DNA from: Circinella minor
Taxonomy: Eukaryota; Mucoromycota; Mucoromycetes; Mucorales; Lichtheimiaceae
Assembly: GCA_016758965.1 (NCBI GenBank)
Contig: JAEPRB010000114.1
Span: 1 to 64,000, forward strand
DNA length: 64,000 nucleotides
Direction of reading: 5' to 3'
Position numbers and translations under genes: made by a program. Under the pieces are notes generated by a model. It saw nothing but the letters and a program-made list of their open reading frames with translations, ran no database searches and was not told where the DNA came from. Below, in pieces: positions 33,007 to 44,715 of this stretch (positions are counted from its first letter, which is position 1; the number at the start of each line of letters is the position of its first letter).

Positions 33007-35274
33007 AGAAAAGATTTCTTTTGAAAAAAAAAACAAGATGTCGTTTATTATATCTGATGACATTTGTATATATTACATATATACGCTTTTATTTTATTTT
33101 ATTTTATTTTTAAACATTATACCAAGGCTGGCCCTTTATATACAATTTTATTCTTAGTAGTAGTACCCAAAAATGATGACAATACGTACAAAAAAATCTT
33201 GCACATTCTTTTCTTGTTATAATATCATATTCATTTTTTTTCATTATTATAAATATATTCTGTTTTTTTGCGACATGTTAGTTTAGAACATTAATAAGTA
33301 ATGCCTTTTACAAAACATATATCAACGTTGTTGCTTATCTTGTGAATAAATATTATTAACACCATTAATACTTTTGAATGATGTTATTGTCTTACAATTT
33401 TGCACATCGCACCGTGTATTTTTTTTTACACTATATCCACATCCATACTAAATTAGCACAATTTATCCGTAACTAATACCATAGCAATTAATGTTTTCTT
33501 TTTCATTGAGAAACTATTCAAGATCATGTTAATTCCCCTGGGATAAATTGCTCTTTTCTTCGTTATCTATGCAAACGACAACCATAACTACAACATAGAC
33601 GCTTATTTATTTAATACCATAACACTGTTCTCTACTGTCACTATTTCTAATTAATTTGAAAAAGTTTTCTGTTTCAGCTAAAGTTATATATAGCTAGAGT
33701 GTCTATAGAATGTATACTGCCTTTTTCCTACGTATTTTCCTTGAAATATCTTCTCAAGCTATACATGTAAATAAGAACCTTATATGTAAAGTAGTATATT
33801 ATTCATCTGCATCTTGAAAATAATAATCAATTATTCTTATTGAAAATTCGGAGGAGCAGCAAATTCATCAGTATGTTGCCAGACCAGACTCTTTGTCCAC
33901 AAAACTCTATATTCGCAGTAACTGCATGCCGACAATTAAGAATATAAATTTTATAGTATGTAGCATAAGCGTATGTTTAATCTGATGAGAAAGAGTTTAT
34001 TTAGTATTACGGATTATATAGGTGTAATTTTTATTGAGAATTGCTAAACAATTATACTGACACTCTAGGATTTGTGCTAATGCTTTGTTTAGCATATAAA
34101 ATAAGCAATAGATATTATAATGTCTGGTATCTGCAAAGACCGTCTTTCAAAGTTCCGAAATTCAAAAAGACATACATATTATTAACTTCATGCTAAGATA
34201 ATAGAAAATTTTAAATGTATATTATTCTATGATATTTTGTTTGCTATCTAAAATATATTTTTTCACTAGCTTTATTTAATTTACCGAGTCTCTTTAAAGC
34301 TTTAATGCAATCGAAACAACCAGTTTAACGAAGCAAAGAAGTCATGCAAAAAAGAAAGATTTATGTAATAATTTTTCGTAGCTTGGGTCATGTAGCACTT
34401 CGTTAAGAGGAAGAGAAACGTGCTGTAAAAAAAATTAGCGATATTCCGAGTATATAATATCAGAATTATTATGCTATGCACAGATCGGCATTCTTAAATT
34501 ATTTCTATTTAGAATATAATCGTTTCACTTGCTGCTATGTATTCTGACATTCATATGTATGAAATATAATAATATAATATCGTAGAACGGAATTATTATA
34601 ATCACACTATCTTTTGAGGCAGATAAAAAATTATATGAATTCTCAAATAAAACGAATAGATTCATCGGAAACAGACTAACCAAAATCGGTTGACACTAGT
34701 ACGTATCATGCGAAGTCTTCGTAAGACAAAAAAAAATCACGAAGTTTTCTGTGATCGACAGTTGCTTGTGACAGAATAAAGGCACGGATTATATAAAGAT
34801 AATTTTTTTTAACTTTTGGGCACACGAGTAAAATTGCGTTACGGATTGCAGGAACATTCTTAAGTTTTTTATTTGTCGTACATAATATAACTATACATCC
34901 CCATCGTCAATAGCTACTTGTCACTAAATATCCCTTTTTTTGCTGTATGTTAATATTTATTTCAACACACCATCGACATAGACACACACAGAGAAAAAAT
35001 ACTAACAAAGTCATAATATACGATTGATATACATATTATTATTTTAAAAAGTAAATAGATTGAATACAACATAATAGTGAGAATATTATTATTTGCGTAC
35101 ATAGCAAAAGACAACAAGTGTAAATATGTGAAAGGTGGTGAATAAGTTAAATTTCATTATTGAAAAAGAGCGTATTTAGCACCTTTGGCCGGTGAAAAAA
35201 ATGCAAATATCAATTTTTTCTAGTTGTTAGAATGTTTTATGAAACTATAATTAAAAGGAAACAAATTCCAGAAA
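33007..35274. other. 2.3-kb AT-rich spacer between convergent genes
   Basis: Starts with an (ATTTT)n run near 33090-33112. No convincing ORF, RNA gene or transposon end seen. Confidence 0.5.
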
Positions 35275-36532
35275 TCAATTGGCAATGACAGCTGCAATTG
35301 CGGCCACCATCAAAGCGGCGGCAGATGAAGAAGCGACAAAATGAGATGAGGCACCACTTTCTTGGTCAGCATTTTCTTGAGCCTTAACAGCAGCATCCTT
35401 ATCATCTTGGCTTTCCGAAGTTTCGGAAGCAGTAGGGGCAGCACTAGAAGATTTGCTTGCTTCGGGTTTGTTAATTGCAGTACCATTCCCGTTGGTATAT
35501 GAGCTCAAAGTATTACATTCACCAACAGTTTTTAAATCAAAAGCATCAGCAAGAACAGGAATATAATCAAGAGAAGCTGCGACGGTTTCTTCATAAAGAT
35601 CATGAGCCAGCGAGTTACCACCTTCAGCGGTTGCAACCCATTGAGTTACATTGCCAGTAATCCACTTGCTATCAAAAGTATCTGCATGTTCAGTCAAATA
35701 CCAATCATTGGTATCAACAGACCAAATGACAGGAGTAAAACCAAGAGCCTTGATAATATCACGGACACGGTTATCGATGTTACCAAAGGGAGGGCGGAAG
35801 AAGCGAGGAGAGACACCAATGACTTCCTTGATAGCAAGTTCGGTCCACTTGAGTTCACCGACCAGTTCTTCGTTGGTCAAAGTAGCCATGTTCTTGTGAG
35901 ACCAAGAGTGCATAGCAATTTCGTGACCTTCGTCATAAGCCCGTTTTAAGATTTCAGGGTATTTAAGAACTTGCCCACCAACGACAAAGAAGGTAACCTT
36001 TTCATTTTTCTCTTTAAGAAAGTCCAAAAGTTTTGGAGTATACTCTGATGGTCCATCGTCGAAAGAGACAGTCCAAGACCCTTTAGGGCAAGTATACACA
36101 TCATTAGGACCAAGACATTGAGAAAAACTCCAAGTACAATAAGGATCTTCCGCTACATTGTTTGGCATGACGAGAGCTGGAAAAAAGATAAAACAATTAC
36201 GAGTTAGTATTCGGATCTATTATTATTTCATTCGTTTACTACTGTTGCTGGTATACACGAATTACTTTGGGAAATGAATTTCACGTTTACTAGTACTGCT
36301 GATAATAATATCTATATAATTGCCATTAATTGGAAAAAAGCTTACCACCGCTACTTGTCGTAGTAAGAGGGGGAGCATTAGTGATCTTTGAATTTTTGAT
36401 TAAATTGAGCCATTCGGCTTTAGGTTTAGGGACAGTGTAAGGTTCGGGATAAGTTTCTTTAAACTGGAAATCCTGAGCATTTACGGCTGCGAGACCAATA
36501 GAGGCGAGAACAAAAAGTTGTTTAATGAGCAT
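35275..36532 (-). CDS. chitin deacetylase, secreted and GPI-anchored (CE4)
   Basis: Two exons, 36532-36346 and 36176-35275; 362 residues. Signal peptide at 1-19 (hydrophobic, ending VNAQ). NodB/CE4 domain from about residue 90: motif 1 VSFDDGPS (D102, D103), motif 2 HSWSH (H152, H156, metal ligands), motif 3 RFFRPPFGNIDNRV, motif 4 DTNDW, motif 5 SLAHDL. All catalytic and metal-binding residues are present. A Ser/Thr/Ala-rich stalk precedes a small-residue cluster and hydrophobic tail (SSSAAALMVAAIAAVIAN), a GPI-attachment signal, so the enzyme should sit on the outer plasma membrane or wall, turning chitin to chitosan, a major wall polymer in Mucoromycota. The intron falls after the secretion leader. 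Confidence 0.95.
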
Positions 36533-37500
36533 AATGAATGGAGTATTAGTATACAGTTAAAGAGTGGATATGGAAGGGAAGGTAGATGGATATATAGAAA
36601 AAAGGATAATAGGAAAAAGAGGTAAAAGAAAACAAAAGGAAAATGGAGTTGTTTTTTTAAAAGACAAATAATTAGAAAGAAGGGAAAGAATATGAATTAA
36701 AAAAATTAGAACTACTAATAGAAAACAGGTTGAAGATAACTGAACAGTTACCTTTTTAAAAATGAAAAAAGAAGCAAAACCCGGGTAAGGAGATAATATT
36801 ATGTTTATTTTGGTAGTAAAAAGTCTTGTACCACATAGTAAAATGCGAGGTTATTTTTGAGGTAGGTGTGTCACTGAGATGTATGTGAGAAAGAAAAGAA
36901 ATTGAGTCTTAAATAACTCCCTCCATCTCTTTCCACCGTAGTTATACATGCTTGTTCACATAACTAATAATAAACCATTATATGATTATTCACGAATTAC
37001 ATTTATGATCGATCGAAATAGATATCGTTATTTAAGATATATTTAGATCAAATGTATTTTTCTATCAAACCGATGATTTATCAGCAAGATACATGGTAAG
37101 AAATAAATACCAGATGTCAGCTCCGCCTTCTTTTCTCCCTTGTTGCCCATTCAACATAAATACGTAAAATGTTTTCGAAGATAATACATCAATTTTTGGA
37201 AGGATTAATTTTTTTTTCGCAGATCACAAAGTAGAGAATGGTTACTATTTTTCTGTTCCTCTCACTGTTTTATTTCTCGGGATTGCGAATTTGTATCACG
37301 GTTTGTTATTAATAATAATAAAGGGGAAACGTGGAAAAAATTAAATAGTCATTGCATGATATATGGGTTAAATATAGAGCGACAATATATGAAAGAAAAA
37401 AAATTATACACAAATTCACTAGGGCAGCACAATGGAACTTTTTTTTTTTGAGTTAAAAACTCGATGGCTTAAAAAAGAAGCTAGTGAAACTTTTGGAATT
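36533..37500. other. upstream region of the chitin deacetylase gene
   Basis: AT-rich and purine-rich on the + strand near the gene; should include its promoter. No ORF or repeat with content seen. Confidence 0.45.
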
Positions 37501-37737
37501 TCAAGAAGTACATGTCATGCGAATTCTTCTGTTGTGGTCTGTGTGATTCATGCTCAGCTCGACATAAATTCCATACCTTTTTAGGCGTTTTAACGGCGTT
37601 TGAAAGCGCTTTTCTTCTCCTGGATGCCGAAAGATGTTGTGTAAATTGGTTACCATAGCAACAGCACCAGTGTATCGACCGTCCGGTTCAATTAAATATT
37701 TATAATTTTCCTTTACGATAATCATTAAGCAATACAT
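37501..37737 (-). CDS. unidentified short ORF, possible gene fragment
   Basis: A 78-codon frame (…YLIEPDGRYTGAVAMVTNLH…) with unusually balanced composition for this AT-rich DNA. No family recognised. It ends about 90 bp from a MITE. Could be a remnant exon of a lost gene or chance. Confidence 0.25.
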   Translation of the reverse strand: MYCLMIIVKENYKYLIEPDGRYTGAVAMVTNLHNIFRHPGEEKRFQTPLKRLKRYGIYVELSMNHTDHNRRIRMTCTS

Positions 37738-37830
37738 TAATCTTGATTTTGAGCCTCATCTTTATTGATGTTGTATAGAAAGTAAAAACAGTAAAAAGAA
37801 AAAAGCTGCTGTAATTAAATTTTTATATTA

Positions 37831-38151
37831 CGGCGTTGAAAGTTAATTTGGCCATGCAAAATCAAAAGGAGCCATGGTTTTGAAAGTGAGCCACCTTTTG
37901 AAAATGGGCCAAAATTAAACCAGCTATTAAAAATGAGTCAGCAATTGATATTGGGCTGTATCAAATGAATATAAACTGCTATATAACAAAAATAAATATG
38001 ATACAGATGAGCCTAATACTATTTGTTATATTCAAAGAAATATCTATAGACCAAATGTATTTTTTATAATTTTTAGGCGTGGCCCAATTTCAATTTAAAG
38101 AGCTCGATTTCGAAATTGAGGCTCATGGCCAAATTTAAACTTCCAACGCTG
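37831..38151. mobile_element. Tc1/mariner-derived MITE, 321 bp
   Basis: Ends CGGCGTTGAAAGTTAATTTG and the complement of CAGCGTTGGAAGTTTAAATT, flanked by TA at 37829-37830 and 38152-38153. The ends and the adjacent interior (AAATGAG.CA...ATTGGGCT) match the ends of the two full Tc1/mariner copies at 3974 and 11941. No ORF. Reads as a deletion derivative mobilised by a related transposase. Confidence 0.88.
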
Positions 38152-38757
38152 TACTTTTTCTGCTTTTTCCTTATTCAGTAGCCGATAAAAAAACAAGTGA
38201 CATAATGATATGACAGAGTATTCTTTTTTCTGCAATAAATGTACAATAGTTTTAGTGTACTCAACAGGAAAAAAACTCGATATGCATGATATCGCTCTTT
38301 TTCTTTGTCGTTATAAAAATAGGAATTTATTCACATAACAAAAAACACGTTCAAAGGGTAAAATAATTGGCGGGCATCATATGTATAAGTTGTTTTTCTC
38401 TTCTACTAATTTAAGCAGCATAGACTGTCCTTATTATAATTGTTGTTACGCGATCTGGATTTTTTGTGCATTCATTAAAATGCAGCACTACTGACCATTA
38501 TAAAACAGTCTAAATATAAATGTATACAATATAAAAATGGAGTCATCATCAGATAATAATTATTATAACAAATAGATTAATTAATACATATTCATAGCAA
38601 TATTTCCATTCCTGTTTCTTACAGTAAAAAGCAGCGCATAATACAATAACCGTTTAATTTTGTTTATAGAAAAAACTTGTGTACTAACCATATATTAACA
38701 TTATCTGACGACAAAAAAAAAATGTAAAAAAAAGAAATCAAGATAAACACCCATTTA

Positions 38758-39793
38758 TTATTTTGCCAGTTTGATCTGAAAAGTACCTATAAAAAATTGC
38801 AAGCAAATTTTAGGTAAGCTGCGTATATAAAATGTGATGATTTTGTAACTTACATTGTGGAAGATTAGAAGTTTCTGCGACGACGACACTAGGTACACCA
38901 AGATTTGCTAGCGCTCCTCGAACAATCCCACAGGGGAACCATATATACTATTATTATCATTATCATTATAAATCCCCATGATATTAATTAACATGTTGTA
39001 CTTAACCTTCGTTTTTCTCTCTATATATCTTTATCTCGACTCGCTTTTTTTTAGATCCATCATCCCAAAGCTTTTTTTTAGCCATATAATAAAACTGAAC
39101 TTACTGGAGTTGCTTTCTTTGCTGAATCGGCACCTCCGATATCTGTTGACATTCGCATAAACCATCGGAAGCTGTTATCTTGAAGTACATAGACACCCTA
39201 TAATTGAATCGATGAATATTTTATCCATATACCAAGGCAAATGTCTAGCCCATCCATTTCAATCCATAATAATAATAATAATACACGTACTCGATGGTTT
39301 GTTTTCAAATTATCAATTTGTTTTTTGAACATAATAGACCATAAGTCCTTACAAATGAATTTAACAACATCAAGAGTATCTGCAAATCTAGGTCGATCTT
39401 TCGTAAATCTAAAGTATATATGCAGATGTTTAGTTATCCCCATTCTAAAGTCAGTTGTACTTTGTTTCGCACTCTGTCCACAACATATAAGTAAATATTT
39501 ATATCTTCCACGTCCGGCCTTCTTTCTTCATATTATCATAAGGTATTATATGTAAAAAATATTTTTATTTTATTTTACCGTTCGACCATACGTTGTCCAA
39601 CTGCATAACCGAGACTATCAAGCTTATAAAACATAGCCTCACTATCGGCTTCACTTTCAACTACCGTCGTTCTGCATATCGTATCCACCATCTCGATTAA
39701 CAACAAATCCATACATGATTCGCTGACAAGTCGTTGTTGTGTATAAGGCGTATTAGCTATAGCTGTATCTTCATTGTTTCCAAAAGCTGACAT
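38758..39793 (-). CDS. TRS33: TRAPP complex subunit Trs33/TRAPPC6
   Basis: Five exons: 39793-39579, 39408-39291, 39197-39105, 38947-38854, 38786-38758; 182 residues. Motifs typical of the Bet3/Trs33 fold: [14 protein letters not shown] near the start, [72 protein letters not shown] and the C-terminal CTFQIKLAK. Core subunit of the TRAPP tethering/Rab1-GEF complexes in ER-Golgi and Golgi traffic. The start at MSAFG is chosen because the upstream in-frame extension looks untranslated. Divergent from the YIPF6-like gene with 581 bp between starts, so the promoters are adjacent. Confidence 0.92.
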
Positions 39794-40374
39794 TATAAAT
39801 GAAATTGGTGATTTTGTCGGCTTGATGGAGTAGAGATGAAGCTCAAAAAGTTTCAGGTTCAACCACCAACTATTTTTCGTGTGACGTTATTACAAATTTC
39901 CCGCTGCTCAAGTCGTATGTGTTTCCTTCCTTCCTCTCCTTTTCCTTGGTCACGGTAATTTTAGTAACTACATGATAAAAGCAAGCATATCGACAATCAT
40001 GATGATAAAATACATATTTTCAGTAGCTTTTTATCAAGTTACGCATTGATTCATCTCGCTATTGACAAAGCATAATATTATAACAGGGTTCATTCATTCT
40101 CGCAATATTTAGCATATCATGCACATATATTAATGATGTATATCTTTTTACTCTTCCCTCCATCGCCCTTATTATTTTTTATATATTGTCTTTTCTTTAC
40201 CATGAACCGTTGTTTAATAGGCTCAGACCAAAGATAAGTCCATTTTTGAACCACTCTATTTATTTACGGGAGCTATAATATGGACCTTTTTACCTGTAAT
40301 TTCAGGGCAAATTAACCGGAAATTGAAGTTAATGCGAAGTACCCTTTCTCTTCTATCTTTTTTCTTCCTTGACC
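39794..40374. promoter_or_regulatory. shared divergent promoter region, TRS33 and YIPF6-like gene
   Basis: The 581 bp between two opposite start codons must hold both promoters. CT-rich stretches occur near 40140-40200 and 40345-40372. No specific binding site can be claimed. Confidence 0.45.
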
Positions 40375-41587
40375 ATGTTATCACCTACTGAAAATACTAA
40401 GCCCTTAATTCCATCAACTTCTAATGATGATGTCCAGTCCCCTGCTGTACTCATGGAAATTGAGCCAGATATTGATTTAACAGGACAATCTACAACACAA
40501 TCTGCCCCTGCATCAAATCCTCCTCCACCCCCAGCTTATAATGACAGCAACAATAATAACAATGCTTCATCGTCGTCAAGCAGGACAGTAAGAGGTACCA
40601 TTTCACAATCAATGGAGCCAGGAGGATACAATGGTGAAGACACATTGGAGGAACCAGTTTCTACTACTATTGTAAGATTTGTTATGTTTATAGAAAAAAA
40701 AAGTTATAACCCTTTAAAACTTATGGTGATTTTTTTTTTTCAAAAAAAAATAGCTTCGCGAACTTCGACAGGTAGGCGGTAAATTGAAGCAAGTGCTACA
40801 CCCAAACGGAAATCGACATGTTCTTAGAGACTGTAAGTATTACTAATTATCTACGTGTGTCATATTATCTTGAAGAAGAAAAAGAGACAGTTGGTTATCG
40901 GTTTCTCATGGTCGGTTTATTATAATCTATATAGGGGACTTATGGGGTCCATTGATATTATGCTTAACATTAGCCATGTACGTCCTATGATTACACATCC
41001 TAACTATTACATGTAGAGGTATACACTAATAATAATTATATTTATGTACATTTCATAGAATATTGAGTACTGGTGCACCTGACGATCAAGCTGTACCTAT
41101 CTTTACAGGTGTATTTGTAATTGTTTGGTTAGGTTCAGCTGTAGTGACTCTTAATGCTAAATTATTAGGTGGTGCCGTCTCATTTTTTCAATCCGTATGT
41201 GTTTTGGGATACTGTCTCTTTCCACTAGTACTTTCGTCTATTTTTGCAGCATTCATTAACTTGATTTGGGCAAGATTACCTATTGCTATTATTACGTTTT
41301 CCTGGTCGACCTATGGTAAATAATAGTTAAAAGTGTTGGAGGACTAACACTAATTTAATAGTAATGATGGCACTGATGATTTATGTATATATACGGTTTA
41401 GCTTCGGTTGGATTCCTTTCTGAATCCCAAGTACATCTAACTAACAGACGTGTCTTGGCGGTAAGTTTTTAATAATATCATTGGTGGATAGAAGGAATTA
41501 AAACTAAAAATTTATATTATGTGTAATTAGGTTTATCCTCTCTGTTTATTCTATTTTGTCATCTCTTGGCTTACTTTGATATCCTAA
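40375..41587 (+). CDS. YIPF6/Yip4-like Golgi membrane protein
   Basis: Six exons: 40375-40671, 40754-40832, 40935-40977, 41059-41315, 41402-41460, 41531-41587; 263 residues. A Pro/Ser/Asn-rich cytosolic N-terminus (~95 residues) precedes LRELRQVGGKLKQVLHPNG, then WDLWGPLILCLTLAIILST, the conserved DLWGPL entry to the first membrane helix of Yip1-domain proteins. Next are VTLNAKLLGGAVSFFQSVCV, LGYCLFPLVLSSI, and a final helix ending SWLTLIS. LLGGxVSFFQSVCVLGYC is the YIPF6/Yip4 signature. These five-helix proteins bind Rab GTPases and support Golgi structure. Convergent with the EHD gene, 273 bp away. Confidence 0.9.
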
Positions 41588-41860
41588 TACGCGAGCTCTT
41601 TTTTTTCTGTTGTCAATTCATAACACCCCGCCCCTTTCGTTTGTTTATTCACAACACGTGTGTTTTTTCTAACATGATAAATATATATATATATATATAA
41701 TACGTATATAAATGCGTGTGTGTGGCGATACTGAGAAATATATATAGAATGTACATACAGTCTTTAAAAATAAATAATGATAGCAGTATCAAAATCTACA
41801 TTCACGTTGATTATTATTATCATTATCATTATCATTGTTATATTAATTACTATATTATTA

Positions 41861-43989
41861 TTAAATCTTTCTACTTGGCATTAATGATGATGGTAATTTC
41901 TCTGGTAAATCAACACCATTCTCAACAGCTTTAATCAAATGCATAGCAACACTGAATTCATCAATATCCATATATCCATCACCGTCCCAATCCGATAATC
42001 GCCAAATACGAGCAAGCATTTCATTGTCTAATTCTGTTTCTAACAGGATGGGCTTGACACTAGAACCAGGAACAACACCATCTCGTGGATGTAATCCTTG
42101 GAAAATGGGCGTATAGGATGATTTATCTACTGAACTAAAATTCCAAAAGTTGGGAGGTAGTTTCCCATACTCTGTTGGTTGTGAATCGAGATCTTCAAAT
42201 GGATTCCGTTCTGTTTCGGCAAGTTCAGGATTACCCATGGGAAACATGGACATTAATTTAGGTAAATCCACCGCCAGTGCCTATTTTTTATTATATTTTT
42301 TTCGTTAGCTATATATACATATATCTTTTCATTTTCTCACAAAAAGCAATTTTTTTCACACTTACATCATCAACTTTATGTAAAAGACTCTCTTGAATTG
42401 TCTTAAATTTATCAATATCATACAGTTCCAATGCTTTCTTAAACTTTTCTGGGTTGGGAAAATCACCAGCTGGTAAATGATAACGTTGCTGAATCTTTAA
42501 AAATTCTTGGTCTAAATTATTAAGTAACGCCACTCGCTTTTTCTTTTTACCAAACATTGATGGCATCTCTTTCTTCAAGTGTCCAATAATAAGTGCGTGT
42601 ACCTATATAATAGATAATATAAGGTGAGTGTTATCTTTATTAGCTAATCACAATGATTAGAATAATACTTTACCCGCGCTAACCGTGCTCGTTTAACAAT
42701 TTCGTTAATTTTTCTTATAGCAGCATTTCGTCTCAACTCTTTCAAATCACGTAAAAGATCCTTTGATTCGGCTTCAATTAATTCTCGACAATCTTCAAAA
42801 CAGTTTGGTGGTTTCTCAGTCCAGAAGGAACTAAGGTAGACACGCATCACTTCAGGTGTTTGAACTACTTTACCAAGTGACCACATCATTGCACCATAGC
42901 TATATAATTACATTGATTGGCATTAGTCCACGTGTTTAAAGAAACCACCCACTACAATATAAAGAGAAAAGAGATACAATACACTCGCATTAATTGCTGT
43001 TGACTGACCATATCACTCTTGTTTAATATAACACGGACTTTTTCTTCTTGTCCTCGAAGACTGTGGATGGCCATTTTAAACTCATTCGAAATGTCCAGTT
43101 TATGCGAATCAAATAATAACAAAATTAAATCAGATCGTTGAGCATACCATTCCATAACTTGGGTAAAATCATAACCACGTTCGATACGTTGTTTATCACC
43201 TGCCAGAATACCTGGTGTATCGATAATGGTCATATTTTCTAATACTGGAGATGGTGTTTGAGAAACCTATATAAAACAACTCATCATAGCTATTAAACTA
43301 TCTGCCAGATAACCCTCACCCTGATTCATTCTTTATATAAGCATCTGTATATATACCTGAAATCTTGATAAAAATGCCTGACCAAATCTATTTAATCCTC
43401 GGAAAGGAAGATCTTGATTGACAGCAGCAGCGTTACCAGGAATAACCCGATCTTCACCGCCATGCATAACTGCAACAAATTTGTCCGTTGTGGGTTCCAC
43501 ACCAATATGCTCACCAGGGTACCGTTTATCGAGTAAATATCTTATAAAAGTTGTTTTACCCTATCATTATTATTATTATTATTTATTAATACAGTGCCTT
43601 ATAGCAAAAAAAAAAAAAAATGAAATAAAAAAAATAAACTTACAGTCGAATATTGACCAATTAATAAGACAATCGGTTTGGCTTCGATATCAGAATCCGT
43701 AAGAGGCGCAGAATGAAACCCTATTTTTTTACGTTTATTTAGTGTGCTTATGCGCATACAGATATATGTTTTTATTTAATTATACATTTCTATATGTATT
43801 ACCCTCAAAGTTATATGTCACTTCTAAAGGTCTTATTTTCGACTTGTAAATTTTTTTCACTCCTTCAATAACTTGCTCGTATTCGTCTTCGGCCCAGTTT
43901 TGTACAGAGTTATTAGCAGAAGGACCTTTATAAGTGCCATTCACTGGACTGCCTCCATTTTTATCTTTTTTATGAAGTTTAAATGACAT
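41861..43989 (-). CDS. EHD-family dynamin-like ATPase (EH domain at C-terminus)
   Basis: Seven exons: 43989-43803, 43720-43644, 43560-43357, 43266-42983, 42899-42674, 42602-42366, 42280-41861; 544 residues. P-loop [15 protein letters not shown] (K near residue 90), [13 protein letters not shown], switch [18 protein letters not shown], then helical [20 protein letters not shown] and a [13 protein letters not shown] membrane-binding patch. The C-terminal EH domain has [20 protein letters not shown], an intact EF-hand loop, and there is an NPF motif (ERNPFED) before it, as in animal EHDs. EHD proteins tubulate membranes and drive endocytic recycling. The exon 4/5 junction was set with GTATTG as donor to keep MRVYGAMMW continuous. 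Length and order match animal EHD1-4. Confidence 0.96.
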
Positions 43990-44715
43990 TGGAACAATTG
44001 CTCAACCCCTCCTTTTTTTTTTGGTTTCTCTCAATGAGTGGAAATAAAGAGTTTTATTAAAGAGGAAAAGGAAAAAAAAGTTGAGTTGTTATAGCAACGG
44101 TTTGAGTTTCTTTTTAAAAAAAACTCCGCGGTCGCCATGGTGATAGTTGAAATACGCGTTTATTTTCCATGAGAGAAGCCGGGGGATCTTTTTCTTTTCA
44201 ACACTTTAATGAGACTAAATATTATATGCGTATGTACATTATTTCATTCATATTGGAAGTTAAATATTTTAGTGCGTCATAATACCGGAGTCCCGACTCA
44301 ACTAAGCTTGATTAAGCTTTTCTGTGTCACCGTAAACATCATGTCGATCTTTTTTACTCGGTGGGGGTGTTTTTGCAGGATTTATATAATTTGTGTAAAG
44401 GAAAAAAATTATTAGAGTATAAAAACTATTTAGGGGAAAGTGTGTTTAGAGATTAATATATTATCATGTGGGTCGGAAAAAAACCTATATGTATGTATGT
44501 TATTATTATTATTATCTTGAAAAGAATGAGGTAGAATAGGGTAGGGAAACGGGAAGTATACTAGGAACAAGAAATGTAACAACTAAATAAAGACGAAAAA
44601 GAAAAAGAAAAAGAAAAGAGAGAAAAGAAAGGGACGAGAAACAGGAAGAAAGAGAGGAGGAGGATCGAACTGTCTAATTATGTACAATAAGAAGGATTCA
44701 TTCAGAAATAAAAGC
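43990..44715. other. spacer between EHD and lipase genes
   Basis: EHD promoter region plus the lipase 3' flank. Contains a 75-base purine tract (GAAAAAGAAAAAGAAAAAG... 44590-44662) on the + strand. No gene seen. Confidence 0.5.

Noticed and set aside
44655..44690. GGATCGAAC resembling a tRNA T-arm complement
   Set aside because: No acceptor, D-arm or anticodon stem can be folded around it; it sits at the edge of a purine tract.
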